From positions 186,001 to 250,000 of the forward strand of contig JAJKFH010000913.1 of assembly GCA_023333565.1 (NCBI GenBank): 64,000 nt of DNA. The letters are read 5' to 3'. Below, piece by piece: positions 25,377 to 37,131 of the stretch (positions are counted from its first letter, which is position 1; each line of letters opens with the position of its first letter). The notes beneath the pieces are model-generated. The model searched no databases. It was not told the DNA's origin and worked only from the letters and a program-made list of their open reading frames with translations. The DNA is from Puffinus mauretanicus (lineage: Eukaryota > Chordata > Aves > Procellariiformes > Procellariidae). The translations under genes were made by a program, and so were the position numbers.

Positions 25377-26567
25377 CTTTTCTGTGTTCTCTAAAGAGAC
25401 CAAAGAACACAAAATTTTAAGGCTTCTAAAGCTCATCAGTGAGATTTTGTGCTGGTTTGGATAAGGTGTGATATTTCATTTGTTTTCTGTGTCTGTTTTT
25501 GTCTTCCATGATTACCCATTCTGTTTACAAAAAGGCTCAATTAGCATTTGAATAGTAAGCCAGAGAGCAGACAGGTTGAGAATTCTTATAGAACTAATTT
25601 GGCAGGCCTTCTCATCCCCCCCCACCTCTCTCTCGCATAGCTTTTTCTTTCTCTCTAATCAAGCTGCAGTTATTAAAGCTAGAATAAAAGAACGGATTTT
25701 CCATTACATTGATGCATGCTGAACAGTGCCTTGCTTTGCTTTTTCTTTCAGCTATGCTAATTGGACTCAAAGGAAATATTTAGTTTGTAATAGCAAATGA
25801 AGAATTCATTAAATCCTAGCAAGGAAAAAAGTCAAGCAATGGAACTGGACATTATTTTTTTAACACGTCCTCCCTTTCAAGGTACTTATCTTAATACTTA
25901 CTTACAAATAGCAACAATATTATTTAATATTCAAACCTAATTACTTTGGGAAAAGAAAATTCAGAATCTGGGAAAGGAGGGAGAGATTTCTTTACAATAG
26001 CAGATATCCTGCAATGTCAAAAATCAGAGTGGACAGTTGACTTCAATGCAGTTACACAGGAGCTCCTAAGGAAAAAAATTGTACTGCCGTGTCTCCAGTT
26101 TCTGTCTTACTGCCCCTGGGGTAAATCAGGAGTGACTGCATTGATATCAAAAGACTTACATTGACAAGAAAAGTCTGCAAAGCCTGGAATCGCACAAGAA
26201 CAATGTTTTACACTAGATTCCCAGAATTTTTGCCTCTGGTCATAGCTGTATGTCTCATAAGAATTGTCTTGCTCGGATTCCAGACTCACTCAGATACAGT
26301 AAATGGGGGAAAGTGATTCAGTATCTTGTGATTTTATTGTTGATCTTGTGATTTGAAAATGGAAGTAGAGCTTCTCAATGTGAGCTATTAATTAAACTCA
26401 AAATTCTCATGCTAAACGAAACGAAAGCCCTCTCGATTACGAAAAAGCACTGTCTAAAGCAAGGGTTCTAAAGTCATGGTTTTAAGCAATGCCATGATTT
26501 TATGCTAGATGAACTGAAGTGCCTAAGGTAGGTAGTAGTGGTTATCTGAATATAACAGAGTCTTTAG

Positions 26568-26671
26568 AACCTGATCCAAAAAACACCTAGGTACCTGAGT
26601 AAACTGACTTAAACTGGGACTACTTCTAAGTTAAGGTTAAGCCCACATTAAGGTTATTTGCTGAACCAAGG
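26568..26671. mobile_element. Degenerate ancient amniote interspersed repeat
   Basis: Blocks CCTGATCCAAA, TGGGACTACTTCTAAGTTAA, GGTTAAGC and TTTGCTGAACCAAGG occur in the same order as in a repeat that I remember as widespread in turtles and crocodilians (TGGGACTACTCA...GTTAAGCA...TTTGCTGAATCAGGG). I do not recall its formal family name, and the strand is arbitrary. Divergence is high, as expected for an insertion predating the bird lineage. Confidence 0.4.
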
Positions 26672-28847
26672 TTTTAAAATGGTTCATGACTTCTAGGAAT
26701 TGGCAGAGAGAGAGGTATGTGTCTGGATTTTTTCTTCCAAATGCCATTCAGACAAGATAATTTCTATGAAACTGGAAAGCTAAGAGTCTGCATTATTTTA
26801 TAGTAGCTTTATGCTGCTGTGCCGCAACTGCCTTCATTAGAGGCAGACCTAAATTATATGGGTGTCAGAGCACTCAGAATCATCTTCAACATCTGAAGTC
26901 TCTGGTTGTTTCTGTGACTACAGAACTAAGCAGATCATCCTCACTGATCTGTTGATTCATCGGTGTGTTACAGGCTACACAAATTGAAATGCTTTTACAG
27001 ACCATGTATTACCTGAATCATGCCTGGATAAACCACAGCTACCCTGTAATTCTACCAAGAACTCCTCCCAAGGCTACTTTGATTCTGTGAAAACCTTAGG
27101 TTTGCTGACAAAACTTTCCAGTCCCAGCTGCTGACATTGCTAGGCTGCTGGAGTACAGGCAGGCAGTTTGTGTTGCTCGTAGAGGTGGATTTACTTAAGC
27201 AGTGGAAAGCCTGAGGTGTACCAATTTTCAGCAAATTTGTGCCTTTTGCTTGCATAACATGGGAGCCTAGACCTCAAATCTACCTGTTCACTCTGAAGAT
27301 GAAAGGTCAAGTTTGACATAAGACTGTGGTTTGTGTGCAGAGTGTCTCCCAGACAGGGATTACTGTCTTTGTTCTAGGGAATATCAAGAGCGACATTTTT
27401 AGTAAATAGTAATGAATTGCAAAACTAAATGGAATATGTGCTACATTCCTTTGAAACATCCAGTATGGGGCAGAATCATCTACCATTTTTCTTTTTTTTT
27501 TTTCTTTTTTTGCCAGTGGACATTCCTTCCCTTTGAGTGTTTCCTTAATATGCTCACACTGGGTTCAGTTTTTGCCTGGTGTTCTGGTCACATGCAGGAA
27601 GAAGGTGCTGCAGGTAGTTAGCACTCATAAAATTGTGTTTGCTTCATTTAGGCAGCTAAATTGTAGATACCCAAATCATGGTCACTGTCTCAGAAAAAGA
27701 TTCGTTTTTCTCTCATGGAGGCACAGCTCTGATAAGTACAATTTGTCTTGTAACGTATGAACACCTCACAGAGGTTGAAGATATACTGGTATCCCCTTGC
27801 TTAGACAGGAAGGTTTTTTCTGTGTATTGAAATCTGAGACAGACAGGTTTTTAAGCGGCTTGCTGAAGGTCTGTTTGCTAGTTTGTGGTATGGTTCAGAA
27901 TCAAAGATCTCTGCAGTCCTGAGGAGAAGCCTGGTTGTTAGCATGGCAGCCGAAAATAAAGTCTGAGTATTCTCACATTGCTGCTGTGTGCAGGGTAAGC
28001 CAAGGACCGAAAGGTCTCTACACTTGTGATACAGCATTTCTATACGTGAGGAGTCCGTTGCTCCCTCTGGTAGTCAAGTGCATGTATTATCAGTAAGGTT
28101 ATTGCAGTAGAATTATTACAGTACAGTGATTAAATCATTACAGTTGTGTTTCTAAGCTTTCTAATAGCTAATACCTTGCTAGTCCTGGCACATGCACCCT
28201 GATACTGTAATAACAATAAAAAATGGAAGAGGTTTGTGGGCAACTGGCCTAAACCCTGATATTAAAAATGCAGAGTATTAAAAATACCACTGGAAGCTTG
28301 AAGTTGAGGAATTTTTGAACCTGCGGAGTCGTTAGGTTTTCTCCTAACCTTTGGTTTGAACTTAGCTGCTTGTGAACTTCATTTCAGCAAACTCAGTTAT
28401 TTCAGGTCCTCAGTGCCAGCCTTGGATCAGTTTCAGAAGCGTGGGTGCAAGGTGCTTGGGAGTGCATCACAGCCTACGTGGCATTTGACTCCGCTCGTGC
28501 TCATGTTACAGCCTGGAATCGCTGGTACACCGGAGCACACTGATGCAATTTCCATGTTTCACTACCTAGAAAATAGCGAAAAAGTGCCTTTTTCTGCCAT
28601 CTAGTTGTTTTATGGGATGGGTTGTCCCTTGTAAGTGATGTATAATTTCTTTGCAACTTGAATCTTTACGTTGCTACCTTTTATTAATAAACCAGTAAAC
28701 AGACTAAAGCTTTAATCGTTGTTTAAATGAATGAACAGGCAAATCCCAGAAATGATAAGGCAGTTCAGACCGGGCACATCCAAACAGGCTGCCAAGATCC
28801 CCTTGCCAAAAAGACCGCAGCAGTAAGCCTTAATGCATTAAAACAGA
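26672..28847. other. Noncoding stretch upstream of the CpG cluster
   Basis: There is no recognisable exon. A T-homopolymer-rich tract lies at about 27489-27510. From about 28430 the sequence becomes GC-richer with scattered CpGs and a short 82-codon frame (28356-28604) that I do not recognise, leading into the CpG cluster at 28848. Confidence 0.7.
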
Positions 28848-29035
28848 GCGGCGCCGCTCGCTCTTGCCTCTGCGACACCGCAGTGCAGCGGCTGTGAGGC
28901 CGGCAGCCCCTCTGCGGCTCTGGCTGCCGCGGCTGCGTGGGGCGGTGACCGCAGTGCCGCGGTTCGCCCTGCTGCCCTCCCCGCCGCGCTCCGTCCGCTC
29001 AGGGCCCGGCCTGCCTCCAGCTTCCCTCTGCTGCG
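28848..29035. promoter_or_regulatory. Compact CpG-rich cluster, candidate promoter
   Basis: By hand I count about 23-24 CpG dinucleotides in roughly 190 bp, starting at GCGGCGCCGCTCG. The rest of the window is almost CpG-free except inside LTRs. Non-repetitive CpG clusters of this kind commonly mark vertebrate promoters or regulatory elements kept free of germline methylation. It does not match the LTR or CR1 types seen elsewhere in the window. The orientation is unknown. On the plus strand a donor-like CTGCAG/GTGG occurs near 29306. A 213-codon plus-strand frame (28864-29505) is the longest open frame in the window, but it is Pro/Leu/Ser/Cys-rich, has no recognisable domain, and overlaps open minus-strand frames (28838-29167, 29079-29330), so I do not call it a gene. 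Confidence 0.5.
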
Positions 29036-30080
29036 CTCACTCAGCTTTGCCTTTGCTTCTGTGCTCTGATTTTTCAGCTCACTGCGTTCCTCCCCTGACC
29101 CTTTCTCCTTTTTCCCCGTGCCACTTATTACTCTCCTGCTTTCCTGCAGTTCCCGAGCTCCTGGCACCTTTCAGCCCTGGGCTGCTCATTGTGTCCTCGC
29201 AGCTGCCAGGGCCCTGGCAGATCATACCCCAAGCTCTGTCTGAGCCCCTCGCACCCCCTACATCACGCTGCTGCTGTGCAGGCTCCTCATTCTGCACACG
29301 CTGCAGGTGGTGTACAGCAACTGAGACCAAAAAGAATCAGCGTTTTGTCAGAGGGAGATGCTGGACAATAAATGAAATTAATAGGAAACTCTCCAGTGTT
29401 CCCAGTTGCAAATATTCCAACTCTTTCAATTTCCTGCCTTCTAAAATATTTGTCTGCGAGTCACCAAGAACCAATCACCACAATGAAAGTGCTGTTAACA
29501 TTTAAAGGTATAAAATTTACATTTATTTAAAATAAAAGTATATATCGGTAAATCTTATGTTATTTCTATTTTGTATATAGCATATATTCTATATAATTAC
29601 AGTGTATATATATAAAATGTATAATACGGATTATATATTTTTATGTTATGTTTACAGGTAAAATGAGGGCTTTGCAGAACTGGTCCCAGTCCAGCATCAC
29701 TTTTATTTAGATTGATTTAAATTTTTTTAATGTTTAAACACAATTTTCTAACATGACAACATTTATTTTTGCCCAGTTCAGCAGCAGGCAACAGAAACCA
29801 TGGACATTTAATACAAATGGATTAATTTAGGATACATAACTGGTCTGTTACTGCTGAAGGTAACAAGCTGCCTGCAAGGAGCACTGTAGCCTCTGTGAGC
29901 TTCAGCACAAGATATTAAGCAACTTGTTTATGGCTGAAGTACAGCTGTGTAATAAGGTCACTGGTCTACCCTTTGGGATTGAGGTTGTGAACCCTTTTGA
30001 ATCAGAGCGGGAAAAGAATAAATCCGCCTGCAAAACAGTTTTCAGCCATTGCACTCCAGGGAGGAGTTCAGTCTCCCAGG
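29036..30080. other. Pyrimidine-rich flank then AT-rich sequence
   Basis: From 29036 to about 29300 the plus strand is C/T-rich with few CpGs. After 29330 it turns sharply AT-rich, and 29515-29650 is dominated by TATATA-type low-complexity sequence. No gene is recognised. If the CpG cluster is a promoter firing on the plus strand, a first exon could lie here, with a donor-like GTGG at 29307. Confidence 0.6.
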
Positions 30081-30155
30081 ACCAGATTTTAAGAAGTGTT
30101 TAGGAACCTAAGAAATGTCTACGGGGTTGTGAAACATCTCTTAGCACCAGCTGTA
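30081..30155. mobile_element. Possible fragment of an ancient amniote repeat
   Basis: CAGATTTTAAGAAGTGTTTA followed by GGAACCTAAG resembles an old reptilian/avian repeat with the core AGATTTTCAAAGGTATTTAGG...CACCTAA. Only the first 35 bases are convincing, so the call is weak. Confidence 0.25.
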
Positions 30156-33100
30156 GACATCCCAATGACCTTCAGAGACTGGTCATGAAGAGGAGCCCTT
30201 CTAGAATGGCAGCTGGAGGCCAGCTGTCTTGTAATGGCACTTGAGCACTGAATTTTATCATAGACACCCAAATCTCTTGAGGCTATTTTTGAATGCATTA
30301 TGTTGCAGTGAAAGTTGTTTTAAACAGATATATAATTTTTCTGATTAAACAGCTCCATTAAACAGCTGAACATGCAGACTCTTACTAGAGTTAACAGAGA
30401 TGCCACCAGCTGGTCTTCCTATGCAGTAGGTACGCTGCTTACTTTTTAAGCTTAAGAATTTATTTGTATTGCTTGGAACCATCCATGATGATAATCAGCA
30501 CATTCTGTGTTTCTCCAAAAATGCATACAAAAATTGACTATTTTTATTTAGGGTGTGAAAATGATCTGTGGTTTTATTTAGCTGTTTCCTAAATAAGGGG
30601 CATATTTGCACACTGAAAATGAAAACAAAAACAAATAAACAAAGTGAAGTCTTCCCAGATGTATTTTTATGAATTTGTTCAGGATGAAAATAAGAGATAG
30701 CTAAAGAACAAATCCTCTGAAGTCTTTATCAAGAAGTCAGACCAAACTTGGGTTGGCAGCTGAAAATACTCCATCAAAAATGGAGGTCCATTTTCTCATT
30801 ATCAGTCATTTCTTACTACTGGAAAAAGTCTTGAAAATTCCTCCTCTTCAAAAATGTGGAATTCTTCGCTTTATTTCTGCTCTCTTGAGTGCTAGAAGCA
30901 GCTGGAAAACTCATGACGGTGTGTGCTCATATAGGAATTTTATGCTGGTTTCACTTCAGTGAAGACATTCATGAATTGCAATTTTATTAAAAATCATGGC
31001 AGCCAGATACAAACGCCTGTACTATAAACAGCCTTTGAGGAGTGATGGAAAGCTACTTTCTATTATCAGCTGAAGCCTCTGTTTTTCATATCTAGACCCA
31101 TCTAATTATCATCTTGATGATAGTAGTTCCTTAGATCTGTTGTTAATTAACTTGAGCTTTTCAGGGCTGAGTTGGACTGAGAGAGTGAGACTCAGGCTGT
31201 AAATACCCAGCCCAAATTTTTGACTCTTTTGCTTATTCAAATACAGCTGATAGAGAGAAACAACGAGAATCACTTCAGCTTAAACTATGAATGTGGAATA
31301 AGAAGATGGTAAATTGAGAAAAAACATGGCCTTCTTGCCCTTGTTAAGATATAAGGGGGAGGAGGAATCCTCCTGTAGCAGAGTTTTGAAGACACAGACC
31401 AAACTGTTCGAAATGTAAGGGGAAGGTATGGTCAAGTATGTGCTGTAATGAGATCTCCAGATGAATTTTGTTGAACAATTGAAAATTGCTTTCAATAGAA
31501 ACCAGCTTTTCAAAATACAGGGTCTTCTTTCTGCAGTGAAATACATGCAAGCAGTGCTACGTATATGAGGAAATGTGCTAAATTTAGTAGTAAAACTTGC
31601 ATTTGTAAAATTATTCATGTGCCTGTACGAGTGACAGCTTTCATCATGATACTGACATCTGATGCATGTGGTTAATTTGACTGCCATTGTTTTCAATGGA
31701 GCTAATTGCAGTAGTAAAGTTAAGTATGTGAAAATCTTTGCGGTGCTGTGAGCTCCATAATTAAGTCCTAGAGTCTATAACAGAACTTCCACTTCTAACA
31801 TAGGAGGGATAGAAAGTACAATCCTTTGCACACAGAACTCCTCTACCAACAGCCAGTAAAAGAAGAAAACAAAGATTTTGATTATTTAAGGAGAAAGTGT
31901 GCTTAAGTTAAATCTGATTGCAAATAGAAGTTACATTTCCATCAAGTTCGCTTTAGCCTGGGAGATTTTCTGATTGCTTGTACAAAAATGCTGATTAATG
32001 ATCATCATTTACAAATAAATGTTTTCCCAGCAGTGCCAGTGGGAAAAATGCTAATATTTATTGCTTTCCAGCAAAACGTTTTCAGCAGGCCTGTCAGCAT
32101 AGCTAAAAATGCTTTACAGTGTTAAGGAAGATTAAGCTGACAGCAAGCCATTTTCTGTTGTCACATGAACAACCTTACATGAGGTTTATTTATTGAGTCG
32201 AGTGAAAATTAATTACATATATCAAAGGAAAAAAGTGTTGATTTAATTTGAAGATTTGTTTACCTTTATTTGAACAGCCTGAAAGCTCTTTTCAAGATTA
32301 AGTATTTTAATTAAGTGAATTAATAAATTAAAGTGATTCAGGGTCATTTTCTAAGCCAGAGTTGTTATAACTTTAGAATAAATATTATTAAAGTGTGTAA
32401 TTAAGTGACAATTAATTATCAATCCCAAAGCTGACTGTATCATATAAATCTTAATATTGTTTGTTAAAGGGAAACACCACTGAAATAGTACGGGCAGTAG
32501 TCATTATTTTAAAATTTGCATTCTCTTGAAGGTTGTGAAAAGGGAAGCAGTTATTTTCAAGTTTAATGCAAGCAGAGTTTCAGCTACTCCTGCAAAAACT
32601 GGCAGATGGTATTTTATTAATATTCAATAGACTATAATAGAATAGATAAAAGCTAGAAAAAGTTTGTTATAGCAGTTTCTCCTCCAGCAATAGGTAAAAA
32701 AAGATGCTGGCATTTCATCACAAACATATAGGAGGATTGTGTGGTATTGTTCTAAATAAATTAGCTTTTCTGTCTTAGAATGAGAAAACAGATTTCTGGC
32801 TCTAATTCTTTCTTCTTCAGATAGGAATTCCCAGCTGTATAGACCTATATTGAATTTGTTTCAGAGATCTCCTACATCAGGAGATCTGCATTCCAATGTC
32901 CTTGAATTTTTTGATACAGTCCTACTACTGAAAAAAAGGTGCAATCCAGACTTACTGTAGTATAAGTGTGACAACAAGCAGTGAAATCAGGCAATGCTTT
33001 CACTGTCTGAGATATAAGTCATGTTCCTTCACTCTGCCCAGACCACTGAACCTGAAATTCTTTCTTCAGCTCTTTCAAAGCTGAGGAAATACATCATGCC

Positions 33101-36100
33101 TCCCCACTCCAGCCTATGCTGTATTTTGATGGTTGTGGCACTCTCCTATGAGGAGAGAAATGTGAGTTTTGAATCCCTTCAGGCAGAGCAAGGAACCGCA
33201 CCAGAATTTCCCTTATCATGGGTGACTTTTATATAAAAATGAGAGGAGGGATGCCTCTAGGCTGTTCTTTAACTGTCTTAAAGAAAGACAGATCCGTGCT
33301 CAGTTGTAGAATATAAGTGTCTCTCTTCTAAACAGGTCTTGTAGTAACACTTTCTGAATACATAGTGGTATGGTATTGACAGCTTCAGAACAAAAATATA
33401 GATTTACCTAGTAATTGTGGTGCAGGTTAGTCTCATTTTTTTCAAGTCTGTCTCTGTGGGTGACTCCTTGCTCAGTATTCAGATTGTCCTGAATCTCATT
33501 TTGAGGAGCTGAAGGATGATCCCAGGCACTATAAAGAGAGCAGAGGGAGAGATTTGGATTTCATTCTGGACATCAGATACCTAAAAATCTCTATGCACTT
33601 TGATTCTCTTTTAGTAAATTTATATAATAAAAACTGTGTTGTGAGAGCAAAGATAGTGAAAGATTGTGAGGTGGTCAGGAATTAAAGTAATGGAGGCCAT
33701 AGAGGGACTGCAGATTGATGTATATTCTGAAAGAAATACCTAAAGGAGCCTGGGGATAACCCAGCTCCATTCAATCTCAAGAAGGAAAAAGAAATAAAAG
33801 CTGTAATACAAAGCTGTAAATAATAGAATTGCAATAGTCATATTCTTTTGTCCTCTAGGCCCTCCATATACTAGTACCATTGTTTGCTTATACAAGGCAG
33901 AGTTTTTCTCTTGCTGTCAAGTTTGATGGTATCTACTTCAGTAAACTTCACAGGCTACTCACTGAGTTAAGTATATGGTGAAGAGACAGAGAAAAAGAGG
34001 TCAACATGGAGTCAGCAACTATTTTACAGACCTCTCGGAAAGGCAGGGGAGAAAAAGATACAGAAAAAAAGCAGTTTAGGGCAAATCTAGCATAAAATGT
34101 CATGAGATGATGTAAGCCATCTACAAAATGCATAGATAGCCTGAAATACTGTTTCAGGTTTTGTTATTTATTAATGGTCATGTGCTAATTTTCCAAAATG
34201 AAACGGTAAACTTAGCCTTTTTTCACTCAGATGGATAGCCAGAAATTCATTGTATATTACTGTAGTTAGGAGGAGAAAATACTGATAGAATTGGGTGTCT
34301 TGCAGTGTTTTAAATGAGAATTGGCTTACGTGCAAATTATATACACAAACCAACTATCAGGAAACATTTTTTCATGAATCCAGCTGCCGACACCCCCAGG
34401 TTCCCATGACCCCAACCTTCATCGTTACAAGTGCTGTCTATCTGTAACTTCTTCCACCCTCTCCCTTGTACTAGGTACCTTACCTTCCTTCTACCTCCAC
34501 AGGATCTCCAACTGAGAGAAAAGGAAAACTTCCTGAAATAGGAAATTTTTTTGCTTTGCTCAGTGAGGAGAGGAGAAGGAAGGATCTGTTTCAACTTTTA
34601 CTATCAAGAGTGTGAGTTCACTATTCTTGCACCTGAGTGTAAGGCCTCCTAGAGCCAGTCTGTTATGATAACTCTCACTCTTGTCTCTTCTTCTGTTACA
34701 GAAATTAGCCATTCTGTAGTTTGCCATGATATTAATCTCTTTGGCCTTTGATTACACTCATTGAAATTCTTTCATATTAGAGGAGTTCTGGAGAATGAAA
34801 ATCCTAATGCCTGTCATGCTACAAGAGTATGAGACACCTTTGCACATTAACATTTAAAAGTGTGGCTACTCTGTTCTTCCCAAGTCCAGTACAGTTTGTA
34901 CTTTCTCCATTATGATTAAAAAAATGTCCAGTAGCTAAACACTACCTATGATGCTCAGCTGTTCAGGATGAGTGATTTGGTATGCCACTGTGGTTATTGT
35001 TCCTTCTGTCTGCAGTGTACTTTTCTCATCTTGTTTAATCATAAGGGCTGATGAACTTTGAATACATAGAAGGAAAAAGAAACTGAACAAACCTTCCAGG
35101 AGTTTATTTACCTGTTGTTTCCTTTTTCCTGAACATAGAGGTTTCCAAGTAATAGAGAGTAATTGTATTATGTACGGTGGTATTTTAACACTCCAACTAG
35201 AAAACTGTATTTTGTAACTGGTGGGAGCGGGGAAAGAACAGATTAAAGTTCAGAGGTTTCCATGGTAAATACATGTATTAATTATTTTCAAAACACCATA
35301 TGTATCAGGAACACAGGGGGAGTATGGAGAGAGGAATATTTTGTACTAATTTTATTAATTGTGTGGATAATCAAAAGGCTAGAGGTTGCAGTGTGGAGCA
35401 GCGTGAGAGAAAACTAAGGGATGACCACTTTTACAAAGGTACATTCTCAATTACAGATCAAATGAAAGAGAGTGATATGGTAAAAATAATCAGTTGGCAG
35501 AATTTCAGAGAAAGGACAGTGGTATTTTAACATTAAATAGATTTGCTCCTTGGGCTTCAGAACAGGGATATGACATAGGATTCTACAGAGGGAAGGGTGA
35601 GCAATCATTTTTAGATTTGCCCTTTTGCAATATACCAAGCTCCCCTTTCAATATAGACGCATAATGGGAACTTCTCTTAGCTTCTACTATATGAAGATTT
35701 ACAAAGACAAATGAGACAGGAAATTAAAGGATTGAAAAGAAAGCCAAGGTAAGTTACTTACTGAATTCATATTGGAAGGAAGAATAAGAGGCAAGTGGGT
35801 GAAGAAGGGTGCTTCTCCAACTTCTCTATTGCTATCACAAACTTATTAGTCTGTGAAGATAATAGAGGAATCTCATTTTCCTCAGGGATGTTTTCTGGTA
35901 TTCAGTTTAGAATAGTTCTCTGATAACGAATTCCACTTCTGCTTACGGTTTTGTTCATGAGAAAATGACAGAGTCATGATCTAATTAGACAAAGGTTGCT
36001 GCAAATACACATCTACATAAGTAAAGCTGTCTTCCAAACAGGTACATTTTCTGAACAGAATGGGGGGAGCAGATTTGAGAGGAGACTAAGGATATCTTTT

Positions 36101-36361
36101 CTTCATTCAAATGTGGAAACAATTCAGATAATACAGGAAAGACTCAATATGAAATCTTTAGAAGAATTTGGCTGCTTCATGCCTTTGTTGCTTATGAAAC
36201 GTGGCTCTCCAGTTCCCTGGCTTTTAACTGAAGCACAAAGACTATTTCTGTAAGACTGAGACTTCGTGTACACTGCTAAACCTGTGTTGCTCTCTCTGCA
36301 TACTATATAGATGCTCCCAATGTATTTGCAGCATATTGTGATAGTAAGTGTCCATCAACTT
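30156..36361. other. AT-rich noncoding stretch, no gene recognised
   Basis: There is no exon with recognisable similarity. The 138-codon minus-strand frame at 31280-31696 looks random. The stretch 32000-32480 is dense in homeodomain-type motifs and is listed separately. Similar TAATTA-type motifs occur more sparsely at 31100-31160. The last 200 bases before 36362 carry nothing notable. Confidence 0.7.
32200..32425. promoter_or_regulatory. Homeodomain-motif-rich candidate enhancer
   Basis: Within 225 bp lie AATTAATTA (32207-32215), TTAATTAA (32307-32314), GAATTAAT (32317-32324) and AATTAATTATCAATC near 32410-32424. The composite AATTAAGTGA...ATTAAT appears twice, at 32309-32324 and, with a 2-bp longer spacer, at 32399-32416. 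TTAAGTG matches the known NKX2-class site, and TAATTA is the core site of many homeodomain factors. Such dense, unbroken AT-rich motif clusters are typical of conserved noncoding developmental enhancers, but AT-rich DNA produces these motifs by chance too, and conservation cannot be judged from one sequence. Confidence 0.3.
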
Positions 36362-37131
36362 AGAATCATAGAATCATAGAATAGAATAGTTTGGGTTGGA
36401 AGGGACCTTTAAAGGTCATCTAGTCCAACCCCCTGCCATGGGCAGGGACATCTTCAACCAGATCAGGTTGCTCAGAGCCCCGTCCAACCTGACCTTGAAT
36501 GTTTCCAGGGATGGGGCATCTTCCACCTCTCTGGGCAACCTGTGCCAGTGTTTCACCACCCTCATGGTAAAAAACGTCTTCCTTATATCTAGTCTAAATC
36601 TACCCTCTTTTAGTTTAAAACCATTCCCCCTTGTCCTGTCGCTACAGGTCCTGCTAAAAAGTTTGTCCCCATCTTTCTTATAAGCCCCCTTTAAGTACTG
36701 ATAGGCTGCAATAAGGTCTCCCGAAAGCCGCCTCTTCTCCAGGCTGAACAACCCCAACTCTCTCAGCCTTTCTTCATAGGAGAGGTGTTCCATCCCCCTG
36801 ATGGAACGTGGCCCCCTTCTGGACCCGCTCCAACAGGTCCATGTCTTTCTTGTGCTGAGGACCCCAGAGCTGGACGCAGCACTGCAGGGGGGTCTCACCA
36901 GAGCAGAGCAGAGGGGCAGAATCGCCTCCCTCGACCTGCTGGCCACGCTGCTGGTGATGCAGCCCAGGATACGGTTGGCCTTCTGGGCTGCGAGCGCACA
37001 TCGTGGGCTCATGTCCAGCTTTTCATCCACCAGTGCCCCCAAGTCCTTCTGGGCAGGGCTGCTCTCAATCCCTTCATCCCCCAGTCTGTATTGATACTGG
37101 GGGTTGCCCCGACCCAGGTGCAGGACCTTGC
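36362..37131 (-). mobile_element. CR1 LINE, 5'-truncated copy
   Basis: On the minus strand this is the 3' end of a chicken-repeat-1 (CR1) non-LTR retrotransposon. Its 3' terminus carries the diagnostic octamer tail: two complete ATTCTATG units plus a partial one (plus-strand 36362-36382). The 3' UTR includes the typical GGTTGGACTAGATGACC, and upstream lies the C-terminal part of the ORF2 endonuclease/reverse transcriptase protein. Similarity to CR1 stops at about 37131, where the sequence changes abruptly after CAGGACCTTGC, so most of ORF2 and all of ORF1 are missing, as is usual for CR1 copies. It looks little diverged compared with the copy at 56.9 kb. CR1 does not make clear target-site duplications, so the 5' limit is approximate. 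Confidence 0.93.
36416..37131 (-). pseudogene. CR1 ORF2 C-terminal remnant with two compensating indels
   Basis: The frame is open from the truncation point to a TGA at 36416-36418. The first part reads [13 protein letters not shown] and [12 protein letters not shown]; the last part reads [15 protein letters not shown] and [18 protein letters not shown], all typical of the region after the CR1 reverse-transcriptase catalytic core. The catalytic YADD-type motif itself lies upstream of the truncation and is absent. Compared with the family as I remember it, about one base is missing near 36882-36894 and about two near 36791-36812. Between them roughly 27-30 codons are read out of frame; the correct text ([19 protein letters not shown]) is found in the neighbouring frame. 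Because the losses sum to three, the frame is restored and no stop falls between them. The product could not be an active protein. Confidence 0.85.

Larger units (their letters stand above)
18470..26567. other. AT-rich noncoding stretch, no gene recognised
   Basis: No exon or RNA gene is supported. A 164-codon minus-strand frame at 22442-22936 has no recognisable domain and no supporting splice signals that I trust. An 11-base C homopolymer is at 21696-21706, a short GGTT run is near 19718-19732, and AT-only low-complexity sequence lies at 25322-25376. Confidence 0.75.

Noticed and set aside
28864..29505. 213-codon plus-strand open frame, the longest in the window
   Set aside because: It is Pro/Leu/Ser/Cys-rich with no recognisable domain, overlaps open minus-strand frames, and is explained by the GC- and pyrimidine-rich composition of the CpG cluster.
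31280..31696. 138-codon minus-strand frame
   Set aside because: No recognisable family, and an overlapping second minus-strand frame is also open; judged to be chance.
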